A stretch of 58,176 nucleotides of DNA from Rhodococcus sp. 1168 (GTDB taxonomy: Bacteria; Actinomycetota; Actinomycetes; Mycobacteriales; Mycobacteriaceae): positions 1 through 58,176 of the forward strand of contig NZ_MKKY01000017.1 in assembly GCF_002091955.1 (NCBI RefSeq), given 5' to 3'. Below are positions 17,137 through 25,754 of this stretch, in pieces (position 1 is the first letter of the stretch; each line of letters begins with the position of its first letter). Position numbers and translations under genes: made by a program. Below the pieces are notes generated by a model. That model was given only the letters and a program-made list of their open reading frames with translations, did no database searches and was not told the origin of the DNA.

Positions 17137-18557
17137 CCGATCCCACTCTTGCCCAGCACCTGGCTCGCTTCGCCGCCGGGATCACGTTCGAGGACCTGCC
17201 CGACGCAGTCGTGGACAGCGTCGGAATGCGGGTACTCGACACTTTGGGCATCGCCATTGCGGCGACCGATCTCGATACCAGCCGCGCCGCAATAGCCTGG
17301 GCAACCGAGCAAGGCGGAGCGGCAAAGGCTTTCGCAGTAGGCGTCGAGGCTGCGCTACCAGGTCCGATGGCTGCATTCGTCAACGGCGTGCTGGCGCATT
17401 CGCTCGACTTCGACGATACCCACCTGCCCTCGATCCTGCACCCGAGCGCCACCGTCGTACCTGCAGCCTTGGCCGCGGCCCAGCAACACGGCGCCGACGG
17501 TCGAACGTTGGTACGTGGCATAGCGATCGGCTTGGAAGTCTGTGTACGGATCGGCATGGCAGGTTTCGACCCCGAGACCCAGAACTCGGTGTTCTTCGAA
17601 CACGGTCAACACGCGACGTCGATCTGCGGCGCCATGGGTGGAGCGGTAGCAGCTGCCGTCATCGGCGGCGCATCGGAAGCGAAGATCGTCGACACTCTCG
17701 GAATCGCTGCGTCGATGGCGTCGGGAATCATCGAGGCAAACCGCACCGGCGGCACCGTCAAGCGCATGCACTGCGGGTGGGCAGCACATTCGGCATTGGC
17801 TGCCGCGGGACTTGCCCGACACGGCATCACCGGCCCGCCGACCGTGCTCGAAGGCCGATTCGGCTTCTTCGAAGCGTGGTTGCATCAACCGGGCCGGGCG
17901 TCGGAGATCGTCGACGGCCTCGGAACGCAATGGGCAGTACCCAACATCTTCTTCAAGCCTTACCCGGCGAACCACTTCACCCATGCTGCAGTCGACGCGG
18001 GAGCTGCGCTTCGCAATCGTGGCATTGCGCCGTCCGACGTGAAGAAGTTGGTTCTCGGTGTGCCGGCGGCGAACCTGCGAACCATCGGTGAGCCGATCGA
18101 GGTCAAGCGCACACCGACGACGGGATACATGGCGCAGTTCAGCGGACCGTATGCACTTGCGGTGGGCATGTTCGGCGGCGGCGGACTCGGAGCAGCGTTG
18201 GAGGACTATTCGGACGAGCTGGCCAATGCAGAGGACCGCCGAGCGCTGATGGCCAAGGTCGATGTGGTTCCGGATGAGCGCTGCGACGCCATCTTCCCGC
18301 ACCAGTTCCCGGCAGTGCTGACCGCAACGTTGACGGATGGCACCACGGTGGTCGAGGAAGTACTCACCACCCGAGGTGGCCCCGAGCGACCGCTGTCCTT
18401 CGAGGAGGTCTCGGCGAAGTTCCGCGCGAACGCCGCACCATTCATGTCCGAATTGGATGTGGCCCAGCTAGCCGAGCGGTGCCATGGTCTGCCCGATCTG
18501 ACGGACATCGGCACCCTGCTCGCCCCGCTGACGAAAATAGGTACTGCGACTCGGTAG
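17133..18557 (+). CDS. MmgE/PrpD family protein (copy 2)
   Basis: A 474-residue MmgE/PrpD-fold protein with a better canonical active-site block than copy 1: NGVLAHSLDFDDTHLPSILHPSATVVPAALAAAQ has the D..DTH......HPS pattern. Further landmarks are VRIGMAGFDPETQNSVFFEHGQHATSICGAMGGAVAAA, WAAHSALAAAGLARHG and NHFTHAAVDAG. The two copies in this island are diverged, so they may act on different intermediates or as a heteromer. ATG 17133 overlaps the cyclase stop, giving a two-gene operon with it. It is convergent with the CitE gene across only 6 bp. Confidence 0.87.
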   Translation: MTDPTLAQHLARFAAGITFEDLPDAVVDSVGMRVLDTLGIAIAATDLDTSRAAIAWATEQGGAAKAFAVGVEAALPGPMAAFVNGVLAHSLDFDDTHLPSILHPSATVVPAALAAAQQHGADGRTLVRGIAIGLEVCVRIGMAGFDPETQNSVFFEHGQHATSICGAMGGAVAAAVIGGASEAKIVDTLGIAASMASGIIEANRTGGTVKRMHCGWAAHSALAAAGLARHGITGPPTVLEGRFGFFEAWLHQPGRASEIVDGLGTQWAVPNIFFKPYPANHFTHAAVDAGAALRNRGIAPSDVKKLVLGVPAANLRTIGEPIEVKRTPTTGYMAQFSGPYALAVGMFGGGGLGAALEDYSDELANAEDRRALMAKVDVVPDERCDAIFPHQFPAVLTATLTDGTTVVEEVLTTRGGPERPLSFEEVSAKFRANAAPFMSELDVAQLAERCHGLPDLTDIGTLLAPLTKIGTATR

Positions 18558-18563
18558 TAGTGA

Positions 18564-19403
18564 CTACGCCCGAGCCAGCACTTCCCGCGCACCGCGGACC
18601 ACGGCTTCGTCGACGAAGCGGCCATGGTCGTCCACAGTCGGACCGCCGTCGGACAGTTCGTAGAGTTCCACCAATCGGCGCGCCGAGGCGATTGTTTCGT
18701 CCGACGGCGTCAAGGCCGCGTTGATAATGGGAACCTGGCTCGGGTGCAGTGCTGTTCGGGCGCGGAAGCCCATGTCCACGAAGTGCTGGGTGGTGATCAC
18801 GAAGCCGTCGAGGTCACGGAAGTCTGTCGACGTCGGGGCAACTGGAGCGGTCAAAGATGCTGCAGCGCAACCTATGACGACTTGCATGCGGATCGTGTCG
18901 ATTACGGCCTCGGTTTCCGGGGTGCGCGCGATGCGCAGGTCGGCGAGCAGGTCCACCTCGCCGATCCCGAAGGTGCGAACACGCGAGTAGTCGGCCATCG
19001 CGGCAATGGAGCGCAAGGCGTCGGCAGTTTCCAGTAGCCCGATCACGGCGAGGGTGTCCAGCTTGCGTGTCGACTCGAGTTCGGTGAGGAGCTCGTCCGC
19101 GCGGGCCAGCGTGGTGGTCGAGCATTTGGCGATCATGATGCCCGCGACTCCGCACTGAGCGGCCGCGTCGAGGTCCTCTGCCAGAAATTCGGGAGTGACC
19201 CGGACCCATATCTCGGTGTCCGTAGGCTCGCGCGACTTCAACCATTCGCTGACGGCTTCTCGTGCACTTGCCTTCTGGGACAGGGGTACCGCATCTTCGA
19301 GGTCGATGATGACGGCATCCGTGTCACCGCGGGCAGCCTTGTCGAAGAGTGCGGGCTTGACTGCAGGGACATAGAGGAACGAGCGAGAATCTGTGCGAGT
19401 CAT
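18564..19403 (-). CDS. CitE-like CoA-ester lyase (HpcH/HpaI family)
   Basis: A 279-residue TIM-barrel protein of the HpcH/HpaI-CitE family. Signature segments are RSFLYVPAVKPALFDKAARGDTDAVIIDLEDAVPLSQKASAR (phosphate and CoA contact plus the LEDA metal motif), VIGLLETADALRSI (Glu ligand) and FGIGEVDLLADLRI. Relatives cleave malyl-, citramalyl- or citryl-CoA to acetyl-CoA plus an oxo acid. With the CaiB-type transferase of the same island it would form the CoA-activation and C-C cleavage end of a pathway. The ATG overlaps the stop of the iclR gene (ATGA), so it is expressed with the regulator. Confidence 0.86.
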   Translation of the reverse strand: MTRTDSRSFLYVPAVKPALFDKAARGDTDAVIIDLEDAVPLSQKASAREAVSEWLKSREPTDTEIWVRVTPEFLAEDLDAAAQCGVAGIMIAKCSTTTLARADELLTELESTRKLDTLAVIGLLETADALRSIAAMADYSRVRTFGIGEVDLLADLRIARTPETEAVIDTIRMQVVIGCAAASLTAPVAPTSTDFRDLDGFVITTQHFVDMGFRARTALHPSQVPIINAALTPSDETIASARRLVELYELSDGGPTVDDHGRFVDEAVVRGAREVLARA

Positions 19404-20200
19404 CGAGTAGCTCGAGCTTCCAGGATCTGGGTGATCGACCGCGCTGCGGTGACCACTTGGCGGGCATGGATGGCATGTTGCTCGTCTGCGGTCGAGGCGT
19501 AGCGGTAAGCAGGGCCGGAGGAACTGACCGAGCCCAGAACATGATTGGACGCGTCGAAGAACGGTGCAGCGATGGAGGCCGCGCCCGTGTTTCTTTCGTT
19601 GATCGATGTCGCGTATCCGATGTCGCGGATTTCGGCGAGAAGCTTATGAAAGGACACAGCGTCGACGTCGGGGGTGGTTCCCTGAAGTTCCTCGAGTGCC
19701 TCGACGGCGAAGTGGTCCGGCAGGAAGGCGAGGATTGCGCGGCTCGATGCCCCCGAGTGCAGTGGGAACTGGGGACCGATCTCGACGACCATCTTCACTT
19801 CCTGCGGACTTTCGTATTGATCGAGATAGACGCGCCGGTGGCCGACGAGGACGGACAGTGTCGCCGTCTCACGGGTTTCCGCACGTAATGTCCGAAGCAC
19901 CGGGGCGGCGATCGATCGGACGTCGAGTTGGCTCCATGCCTTCGTGCCGAGGCCTATCGCGGCCGGGCCGAGTGAGTACGTCGATTCACCTGCCATCGGC
20001 TGCACGATCGACCGTGAGGCCAGCGACTGCAGGATCCGATGCACGACGGCTTTGCTCAGGTGCAGGCGTCGGGCGATCTCCGATACACCGAGCGCACGAT
20101 CGGACTGTGCGAATGCGAGGAGCACATCCGCCACACGATCTGCCGACTCTGTGCCGGTGGATGTTTCGGCCAGTGAGGTGGAACTGGGCGGCGTGACCAT
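19400..20200 (-). CDS. IclR-family transcriptional regulator
   Basis: A 266-residue IclR-type regulator. The winged helix is at residues 20-85 (ADRVADVLLAFAQSDRALGVSEIARRLHLSKAVVHRILQSLASR), and the effector domain follows (VLVGHRRVYLDQYESP, FPLHSGASSRAILAFLP, INERNTGAASIAAPFFD). ATG 20200 has GGAAGGA about 7 nt upstream. It is first in an operon with the CitE gene and divergent from the ABC transporter. Palindromes of TTCCGCTGAGCGGAAC type occur in its own promoter and in those of the transporter, cyclase and MmgE genes. It is therefore the likely local regulator, responding to the pathway substrate or an intermediate. Confidence 0.9.
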   Translation of the reverse strand: MVTPPSSTSLAETSTGTESADRVADVLLAFAQSDRALGVSEIARRLHLSKAVVHRILQSLASRSIVQPMAGESTYSLGPAAIGLGTKAWSQLDVRSIAAPVLRTLRAETRETATLSVLVGHRRVYLDQYESPQEVKMVVEIGPQFPLHSGASSRAILAFLPDHFAVEALEELQGTTPDVDAVSFHKLLAEIRDIGYATSINERNTGAASIAAPFFDASNHVLGSVSSSGPAYRYASTADEQHAIHARQVVTAARSITQILEARATR

Positions 20201-20259
20201 TCGACCATCCTTCCGGATTCAGGGGGAGATTGTGGTTCAGCAATCGAGTCGACTCTAGC

Positions 20260-20275
20260 GTTCCGCTGAGCGAAC
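20260..20275. promoter_or_regulatory. Candidate IclR operator, site 3 (iclR promoter)
   Basis: GTTCCGCTGAGCGAAC lies at the predicted -10/start region of the iclR-citE operon (minus-strand TTGATG, 16 bp, TACGGT). It fits autoregulation. Confidence 0.6.
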
Positions 20276-20370
20276 CGTACGCGTAACAAGAATTTCATCA
20301 AAGGTGCTGTTCTATGGCCGTGATGCGTGCCATACTCGGTCCCAAGCGAATAGATCACCGATTGCCTGGT

Positions 20371-20386
20371 GCGCTGAGCGGAACGC
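20371..20386. promoter_or_regulatory. Candidate IclR operator, site 4 (ABC promoter)
   Basis: GCGCTGAGCGGAACGC keeps the central CGCTGAGCG and the right half GGAAC of the shared motif. It lies 55 bp upstream of the binding-protein start and downstream of a possible -10 (CATACT, near 20330). Confidence 0.55.
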
Positions 20387-20441
20387 TCGCCGCAATGGGC
20401 GACGGTTCGACTCGACGCCTAGTGGGCGCGAAAGGCAGACA

Positions 20442-21662
20442 ATGAAGAAGCTTGTAGGCGTGCTGACAGCCGTCGCGGTAGTGGGTGCAGCAGCGTGTGG
20501 ATCCTCTTCGGGTTCCGACGATTCGGGCCCCATCAAGATCGGCTCCGTTCACCCCACCACGGGTGCACTCGCGGGTGTCGGCGGTTTGATGAACGACGGC
20601 GCCGCATTGGCAGTCGCCGATATCAACGCCGCCGGCGGAATCTCCTCGCTCGAGGGCCGTCAGTTGGAGCTTGTCTCCGGCGACAGTCAGGGCAAGGCGG
20701 AGGTCGGGCAGAGTGAGGCACAGCGGTTGATCGACGACGGTGCCGTCGCACTCGTCGGTACCTACCAGAGTGACGTCACACAGAATGTCGCCTCGGTCGC
20801 CGAACGGTCTCGAGTGCCTCTCGTCATCGATGTCGCTGTGGACGACAAGATTCTGGATCAGGGCTACCAGTACTCGTTCCGTATTCAGCCCAACGCTTCC
20901 AGCATGGGAACCGATGGCGCCAAAGCGCTGGCGGCGATCGAGAAGCAGACTGGGCAGGCTATCGACAAGGTGTCCTACCTGCATATCGAAGGATCGTTCG
21001 GAGACAGTGTCTTCAACGCATTCGAAGCCGAAGCAGCCAACCAGGGCATCTCCTCGGTACAGGAAATCACTTATCCCGCAACGAACTTTTCCGATGCGAC
21101 CACTCAGGTCCGAGAGGCAGCGGTCAGCAACCCTGATGTCATTGTCGCCACCGGTTACTTCCCGGACGGTCTCCTCATCGCCAAGGCTGTGCAACAGCTG
21201 AACTTGAAGGTCAAGGGCGTCTACGGGATTGCCAACGGGGCATTCGACGACAGCTCGTTCCCCGCGGCGGCAGGAACTGCCGGTGAGGGCGTGCTCAGCG
21301 CCAACTACCACTTCGACGCGACGAGCGAGCGTACCAACGAGATTCGAGGCCGCTTCCAGCAGCAGTTCGGACGCCCGATGGAGACCGCGGCAATGCTGTC
21401 CTACCAGGCCGTCGAGGTCATCGCGGCAGGTCTCGAGAAGGGCGAGGACTCTGATCCAGAGGCTCTGCGCGACGCCATCTCCGGTGTTTCCATCGAAGAT
21501 CCACTGCTCGCCTTCGACGGACCCATCGAGTTCGACGAGACCGGTCAGAACAAGAACGCAACGGTCATCGTCATGCAGGTCCGTGATGGTGCAGTAGCGC
21601 AGGTCTTCCCCGAGGAATTCGCCACGGACGCAATCGAGTTCCCAGTCGGGTCCGGACAGTGA
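20442..21662 (+). CDS. Liv-type ABC substrate-binding lipoprotein
   Basis: A 406-residue periplasmic-binding-protein type 1 (LivK/UrtA/AmiC-like) lipoprotein. The signal sequence MKKLVGVLTAVAVVGAAAC ends in a lipobox with Cys19. PIKIGSVHPTTGALAGVGGLMNDGAALAVADINAAGG is the usual first lobe, and SYQAVEVIAAGLEKGED lies near the C-terminus. Start ATG 20442 has AAAGG about 8 nt before it; the upstream frame is non-homologous. It heads a five-gene import operon and continues into the catabolic genes. The ligand is not predictable, but this class binds amino acids, ureas, amides and aromatic or dicarboxylic acids. Confidence 0.9.
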   Translation: MKKLVGVLTAVAVVGAAACGSSSGSDDSGPIKIGSVHPTTGALAGVGGLMNDGAALAVADINAAGGISSLEGRQLELVSGDSQGKAEVGQSEAQRLIDDGAVALVGTYQSDVTQNVASVAERSRVPLVIDVAVDDKILDQGYQYSFRIQPNASSMGTDGAKALAAIEKQTGQAIDKVSYLHIEGSFGDSVFNAFEAEAANQGISSVQEITYPATNFSDATTQVREAAVSNPDVIVATGYFPDGLLIAKAVQQLNLKVKGVYGIANGAFDDSSFPAAAGTAGEGVLSANYHFDATSERTNEIRGRFQQQFGRPMETAAMLSYQAVEVIAAGLEKGEDSDPEALRDAISGVSIEDPLLAFDGPIEFDETGQNKNATVIVMQVRDGAVAQVFPEEFATDAIEFPVGSGQ

Positions 21663-22648
21663 CCGACGCAGCAACTGCGACGGCACCAGTCAAGCGGCGC
21701 ACGCTGTCGGGGATGAACCCCGCAGTGGGCGTGGCGGCCGTCGTCGTGGTGATCATGGCCGTCATTTATCTGGTGGGCGGCAAGGATCAAGGGCTGGTGA
21801 CCCAGTCGCTGGTTTCAGGACTGCTTCTCGGCGGCGTGTACGCGTTGATCTCGGTCGGTCTGACACTGATCTTCGGAGTCTTGGGCATCGTGAACTTCGC
21901 CCAGGGTGCGATGCTGACGATGGCGATGTACATCGTGTATGCGTTGTCCACTGCCGGGCTTCCGGTATATCTCGCCACCGTCATCGCGGTGCCGCTGATG
22001 TTCGTGTTCGGCATGATCGTGCAGGCAACCCTGCTGACCAAGCTGACGATCAGCGGCAGCCACGACGGCCCACTACTGGTGACGCTCGGTCTGTCTCTGC
22101 TCATCATCAACGTCTTGCTGATGATCTTCGGGGGAAGGCCCAAATCGGTTCAAGCCCCGATCGACGGGTCGGTGTCCATTCTCGGAGCCGTGGCGTCGTG
22201 GCCGCGGGTTCTGGCCTTCATCGGAGCGGCTCTGGTCGCCGTCGCCCTGACTGCCGTGCTCAAGCGCACCCCGCTGGGACTGTCCATCCGCGCGGTGGCG
22301 TCGAACTCCGAAGGAGCCAAACTCGTCGGAGTCGACATCGGCCGCGTCTACGCATTGACATTCGGCATCGGTGCGGCATGCGTGGCCGTCGCCGGGGGAT
22401 TGATGACCCCGTTCACCAGTCTCACCCCGTCGGTGGGTGAGCAGTTCACCATCCTCGCGTTCGTCATCGTCGTGCTCGGCGGTCTCGGAAGCGTCGTCGG
22501 TGCCGTGATCGGCGGTTTGGTGATCGGCCTGGTGCAGACGGTCGGAGCTCTCTTCCTTCCCGGTACCGGATCACTCATCCTGGTGTTCGCGGTGTTCATC
22601 CTCGTCCTGTTTCTCAAGCCCGAAGGATTGTACGGAGCCCGCCGATGA
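21659..22648 (+). CDS. Branched-chain-type ABC permease, LivH-like
   Basis: A 329-residue inner-membrane permease of the LivH family with about eight to nine helices. Diagnostic segments are LLLGGVYALISVGLTLIFGVLGIVNFAQGAMLTMAMY, LKRTPLGLSIRAVASNSEGAKLVGVDI (the EAA-type loop) and FVIVVLGGLGSVVGAVIGGLVIGL. The GTG start overlaps the stop of the binding-protein gene (GTGA). It pairs with the LivM-like permease next to it. Confidence 0.92.
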   Translation: MTDAATATAPVKRRTLSGMNPAVGVAAVVVVIMAVIYLVGGKDQGLVTQSLVSGLLLGGVYALISVGLTLIFGVLGIVNFAQGAMLTMAMYIVYALSTAGLPVYLATVIAVPLMFVFGMIVQATLLTKLTISGSHDGPLLVTLGLSLLIINVLLMIFGGRPKSVQAPIDGSVSILGAVASWPRVLAFIGAALVAVALTAVLKRTPLGLSIRAVASNSEGAKLVGVDIGRVYALTFGIGAACVAVAGGLMTPFTSLTPSVGEQFTILAFVIVVLGGLGSVVGAVIGGLVIGLVQTVGALFLPGTGSLILVFAVFILVLFLKPEGLYGARR

Positions 22649-23688
22649 CCGCCACTGTGACAGCACCGACGTCGGTGCCAGAAGATTCTCGTTTGAAAGA
22701 CACCTGGCTGAAACGGCAGCTCATCACGCTCGTCATCGGATTCGCGGTCGTAGCGGCGCTGCCACTGATTCTCGGTGAACAAGCTCAGACCGTTGCTGTT
22801 CGGACGCTGATCTTCGCCCTCATGGCAGTGGCGTGGAACATCATGAGCGGCTTCGGCGGGATGTTCAGCTTCGGCCACGCCGCGTTCTTCGGTATCGGTG
22901 CGTACACCGGGGCCTACCTGCTGGTGGATCACGGAATTTCGCCCTGGATCTCGATGGCGGTCGCCGCGGTGATCTCGGCCTCGGTCGGAACGCTGCTCGC
23001 CTATCTGTGTCTGCGCTATCGGCTCGCCGGTTCGTATTTCGCGTTGGCTACCTTCGCCTTTGCGCAGATGTTCCTGCTGCTGGTGCAGAACCTGGAGGTC
23101 TTCCACAAGACCGAAGGATTCAATGTGCCGCTCCTGCCTCGTGATTCGTGGTGGATGCTGCAGTTCGAGAAGGGCAGTCCCAACTACATCTGGATCCCGT
23201 TGGTGATTCTCGCGCTTGCCGTGCTCGGCACCATCTTCTACGTGCGGTCCCGAGCGGGTCAGTTCGTGCAAGCGGTGCGCGACGACGAGACCGCAGCCGC
23301 GTCGCTGGGCATCGATACGATGAAGTACCGCCTCATCGCGGTCGCAGCCAGCTGTGCACTCATTGCGGTCGCCGGCGTGTACTACACGCAGTACTACTTT
23401 TTCGTCGGTCCTGAACAGGCCTTCGGATCCGCCGTGTCGGTGGAAGCCATCGTTCCTGCCGTCATCGGTGGAATCGGCACGATCTGGGGCCCGGTCCTCG
23501 GCGCCGCAGTAATCGGGCCGCTGTCCGAGATCATCAACGAACTGCTGCGCAACCCACCGGGATTCCTCGGATTCCTCGATGGCGCAATCGGTCTCGACGT
23601 AGCGGTTTACTCGGTGATTTTGATCCTGATCGTCATATTCCTACCCAAGGGAATCTTCGGCACTATCCGTGAGAGGTGGTTTCGATGA
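22645..23688 (+). CDS. Branched-chain-type ABC permease, LivM-like
   Basis: A 347-residue permease of the LivM family. It has FALMAVAWNIMSGFGGMFSFGHAAFFGIGAYTGAYLL near the N-terminus, a VQAVRDDETAAASLGIDTMKYRLIA coupling loop, and VEAIVPAVIGGIGTIWGPVLGAAVIGPL near the C-terminus, all standard for the family. It overlaps the preceding gene by ATGA. Confidence 0.92.
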   Translation: MTATVTAPTSVPEDSRLKDTWLKRQLITLVIGFAVVAALPLILGEQAQTVAVRTLIFALMAVAWNIMSGFGGMFSFGHAAFFGIGAYTGAYLLVDHGISPWISMAVAAVISASVGTLLAYLCLRYRLAGSYFALATFAFAQMFLLLVQNLEVFHKTEGFNVPLLPRDSWWMLQFEKGSPNYIWIPLVILALAVLGTIFYVRSRAGQFVQAVRDDETAAASLGIDTMKYRLIAVAASCALIAVAGVYYTQYYFFVGPEQAFGSAVSVEAIVPAVIGGIGTIWGPVLGAAVIGPLSEIINELLRNPPGFLGFLDGAIGLDVAVYSVILILIVIFLPKGIFGTIRERWFR

Positions 23689-24407
23689 GCCTGCTGAGCA
23701 TCGAAGGTCTGAGTAAATCCTTCTCCGGAATTCATGCCGTGCGAAACGTCACCCTCGACGTTTCCGAGCACGAATTTCTGGGCATCATCGGCCCCAACGG
23801 TGCGGGTAAGACCACACTGTTCTCGCTTCTGTCCGGCGAGCAACTACCCACCGAGGGCCGAATCATATTCGACGGCAAAGACATCACAGGTTGGCCGGCC
23901 AACAAAATCGCACGCAGCGGACTCGTTCGGACTTTCCAGCTCATGCGACCGTTCGAATCGATGTCGGTGCTCGAGAATGTCACCGTCGCAGCGCTGAGCA
24001 AGCGTCGATCGCGTAGGGACGCTCGCCGACATGCACTCGAGGTACTCGATCGAGTGCAGCTCTCGGACCAGGTCGGCGGCAAAGTGTCGACCATGTCCAC
24101 TGCCGGTCTCAAACGGCTCGAGCTGGCACGGGCGCTGGCCATGGAGCCACGGGTCGTTCTGCTCGACGAAGTCCTCGCCGGATTGGTACCAGCCGAGCGG
24201 GCACCGATGATCGAGCTGCTGAGCACCCTGCACGACGAGGGCCAGACAGTGTTGTTCGTCGAACACATCATGGCGGCGGTCATGGCGCTGTCCGAGCGAC
24301 TCGTCGTCATGCACGAAGGTGCTGTGCTGACCTCGGGGAATCCACGCACGGTCATCGAGGACAGCCGCGTCGTCGAGGCATATCTCGGTGAGGAGAAGAC
24401 GGCATGA
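23685..24407 (+). CDS. ABC ATPase, LivG-like
   Basis: A 240-residue ATP-binding subunit. Walker A is GPNGAGKTT, Walker B is VVLLDEVLAG, and the H-loop is FVEHIM. The ABC signature is degenerate (MSTAGLKRLELARAL instead of LSGGQ), as in many LivG proteins, which often read L...RKRLELARAL. ATG 23685 overlaps the stop of the LivM gene; a GTG three codons earlier is less likely. It should form the heterodimeric motor with the LivF-like protein. Confidence 0.9.
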   Translation: MSLLSIEGLSKSFSGIHAVRNVTLDVSEHEFLGIIGPNGAGKTTLFSLLSGEQLPTEGRIIFDGKDITGWPANKIARSGLVRTFQLMRPFESMSVLENVTVAALSKRRSRRDARRHALEVLDRVQLSDQVGGKVSTMSTAGLKRLELARALAMEPRVVLLDEVLAGLVPAERAPMIELLSTLHDEGQTVLFVEHIMAAVMALSERLVVMHEGAVLTSGNPRTVIEDSRVVEAYLGEEKTA

Positions 24408-25108
24408 TGCTCGAGATCGACAACTTGCACGCTGGATACCGGCGTCTGGAAATTCTGCATGGACTGGACATGTCCATCGCAAAGAACGAGATCGTTTCGC
24501 TCATCGGCGCGAACGGGGCAGGTAAGACGACGACCTTGCGAGCGTTGTCCGGGCTGGTCTCGTCGACCGGCGGTCGAATCATGCTGGATGGGAATCCCAT
24601 TCACGGGATGCGAGCCGATCGGATCGTCAAGGCGGGCTTGGTTCATGTTGCACAGGACCGCGCTCTGTTCGGTGCGCTGCCGGTGTTCGAGAATCTGGAA
24701 ATGGGTGCCTACACACAGAAGCGCACGACGGTCAAGGAGTCATTGGACCAGGTATACGACCTGTTCCCTATCCTTGCCGAGCGTCGTGATCAGCTCGCCG
24801 CCACCATGTCCGGGGGCCAGCAACAGATGCTTGCCATCGGTCGTGCATTGATGGCCAGGCCGCGGCTTCTCACGCTCGACGAACCGTCGGTGGGGTTGGC
24901 CCCCAAGCTGGCCGCTCAGGTTCTCGATGCAATCGTTCGTATTCGCGATACCGGTGTGACTGTGCTCATCGTCGAGCAGAACGCCGCTCAAGCGCTCGAC
25001 ATCTCCGACCGCGCCTACGTGATCGAGAGCGGCTCGATCGTGCTGACAGGCACGGGATCCGAGCTTGCTCACGACGATCGCGTCAAGGCCGCCTACCTCG
25101 GAATATAG
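24404..25108 (+). CDS. ABC ATPase, LivF-like
   Basis: A 234-residue ATP-binding subunit with canonical motifs: GANGAGKTTTLRALSG (Walker A), MSGGQQQMLAIGRALM (signature), LLTLDEPSVGLAP (Walker B) and VEQNA (H-loop). It overlaps LivG by ATGA and is the last transporter gene. The next gene follows after 13 bp with its own Shine-Dalgarno. Confidence 0.92.
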   Translation: MMLEIDNLHAGYRRLEILHGLDMSIAKNEIVSLIGANGAGKTTTLRALSGLVSSTGGRIMLDGNPIHGMRADRIVKAGLVHVAQDRALFGALPVFENLEMGAYTQKRTTVKESLDQVYDLFPILAERRDQLAATMSGGQQQMLAIGRALMARPRLLTLDEPSVGLAPKLAAQVLDAIVRIRDTGVTVLIVEQNAAQALDISDRAYVIESGSIVLTGTGSELAHDDRVKAAYLGI

Positions 25109-25121
25109 GAGCTACGCCTAC

Positions 25122-25754
25122 ATGCGCCTCTTGGCTTTCACCCCCATCGATGTCGCCGACGCAGAACTGCGTCGTCGACAGCAACGCTATGATCAGCTCG
25201 CACCGGAGACCGTGTCGGTCGAACTACGCAACATCGGCGCAGTCGCACCTTCCGCTCTCGACACCGAGGAAGCGATCCGAGCATCGGAAAAGGCGCTCGC
25301 CGAGGCATTTCGCAGTGTAGATTCGACCGGATTCGACGGGTTTCTACCAGACTGTGTTCTCGATCCATGTGCGGAAGAGGCAGATTCGTTCGTGCGTCCG
25401 ATGTACGGATTGTCACGATTGACGGTGTCGTTCTTCCTCTCTCAAGGTTTGCACATCGGCGCACTGGCTCGAAACGATGCCATCGCAGCAGAATTGGACC
25501 GACGACTGGCGTCGTACGACATCATTGCCGACCCGACGAAAGTCCTCGACCTCGATGTTGCCGATATCGCCGACTCGCAGGCCTGGGGCCGCGCGGTGAC
25601 CGAGCGTGCGGCATCGATGACCTGCGACGTCGCTATCAACGCCTGCTCGGCGGTGGAACTGGCTGATCCCCCCGTGCGACCACTGGTCGTCGACCCGACC
25701 GCGATTGCGCTCCAACTCTTGGGGCTGCAGTCGAGATGGGTGACGTCGGCATGA
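25122..25754 (+). CDS. Asp/Glu racemase-superfamily protein
   Basis: A 210-residue protein resembling the Asp/Glu/hydantoin racemase superfamily, which also includes maleate isomerase and arylmalonate decarboxylase. One candidate catalytic Cys lies in FLPDCVLDPCAEEA (about residue 80) and the second in VAINACSAVELAD (about residue 180), at the spacing typical of the two-cysteine mechanism. The N-terminus MRLLAFTPIDVADAELRRR is unusual but in position. ATG 25122 has TAGGAGC about 9 nt upstream. Between an importer and a flavoprotein plus hydantoinase-type enzyme, a hydantoin racemase or cis-trans isomerase role is the best guess. Confidence 0.65.
   Translation: MRLLAFTPIDVADAELRRRQQRYDQLAPETVSVELRNIGAVAPSALDTEEAIRASEKALAEAFRSVDSTGFDGFLPDCVLDPCAEEADSFVRPMYGLSRLTVSFFLSQGLHIGALARNDAIAAELDRRLASYDIIADPTKVLDLDVADIADSQAWGRAVTERAASMTCDVAINACSAVELADPPVRPLVVDPTAIALQLLGLQSRWVTSA

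Noticed and set aside
20355..21686. 443-residue open frame antisense to the ABC binding-protein gene
   Set aside because: Shadow frame; the plus strand has a lipobox and the full LivK-like fold.
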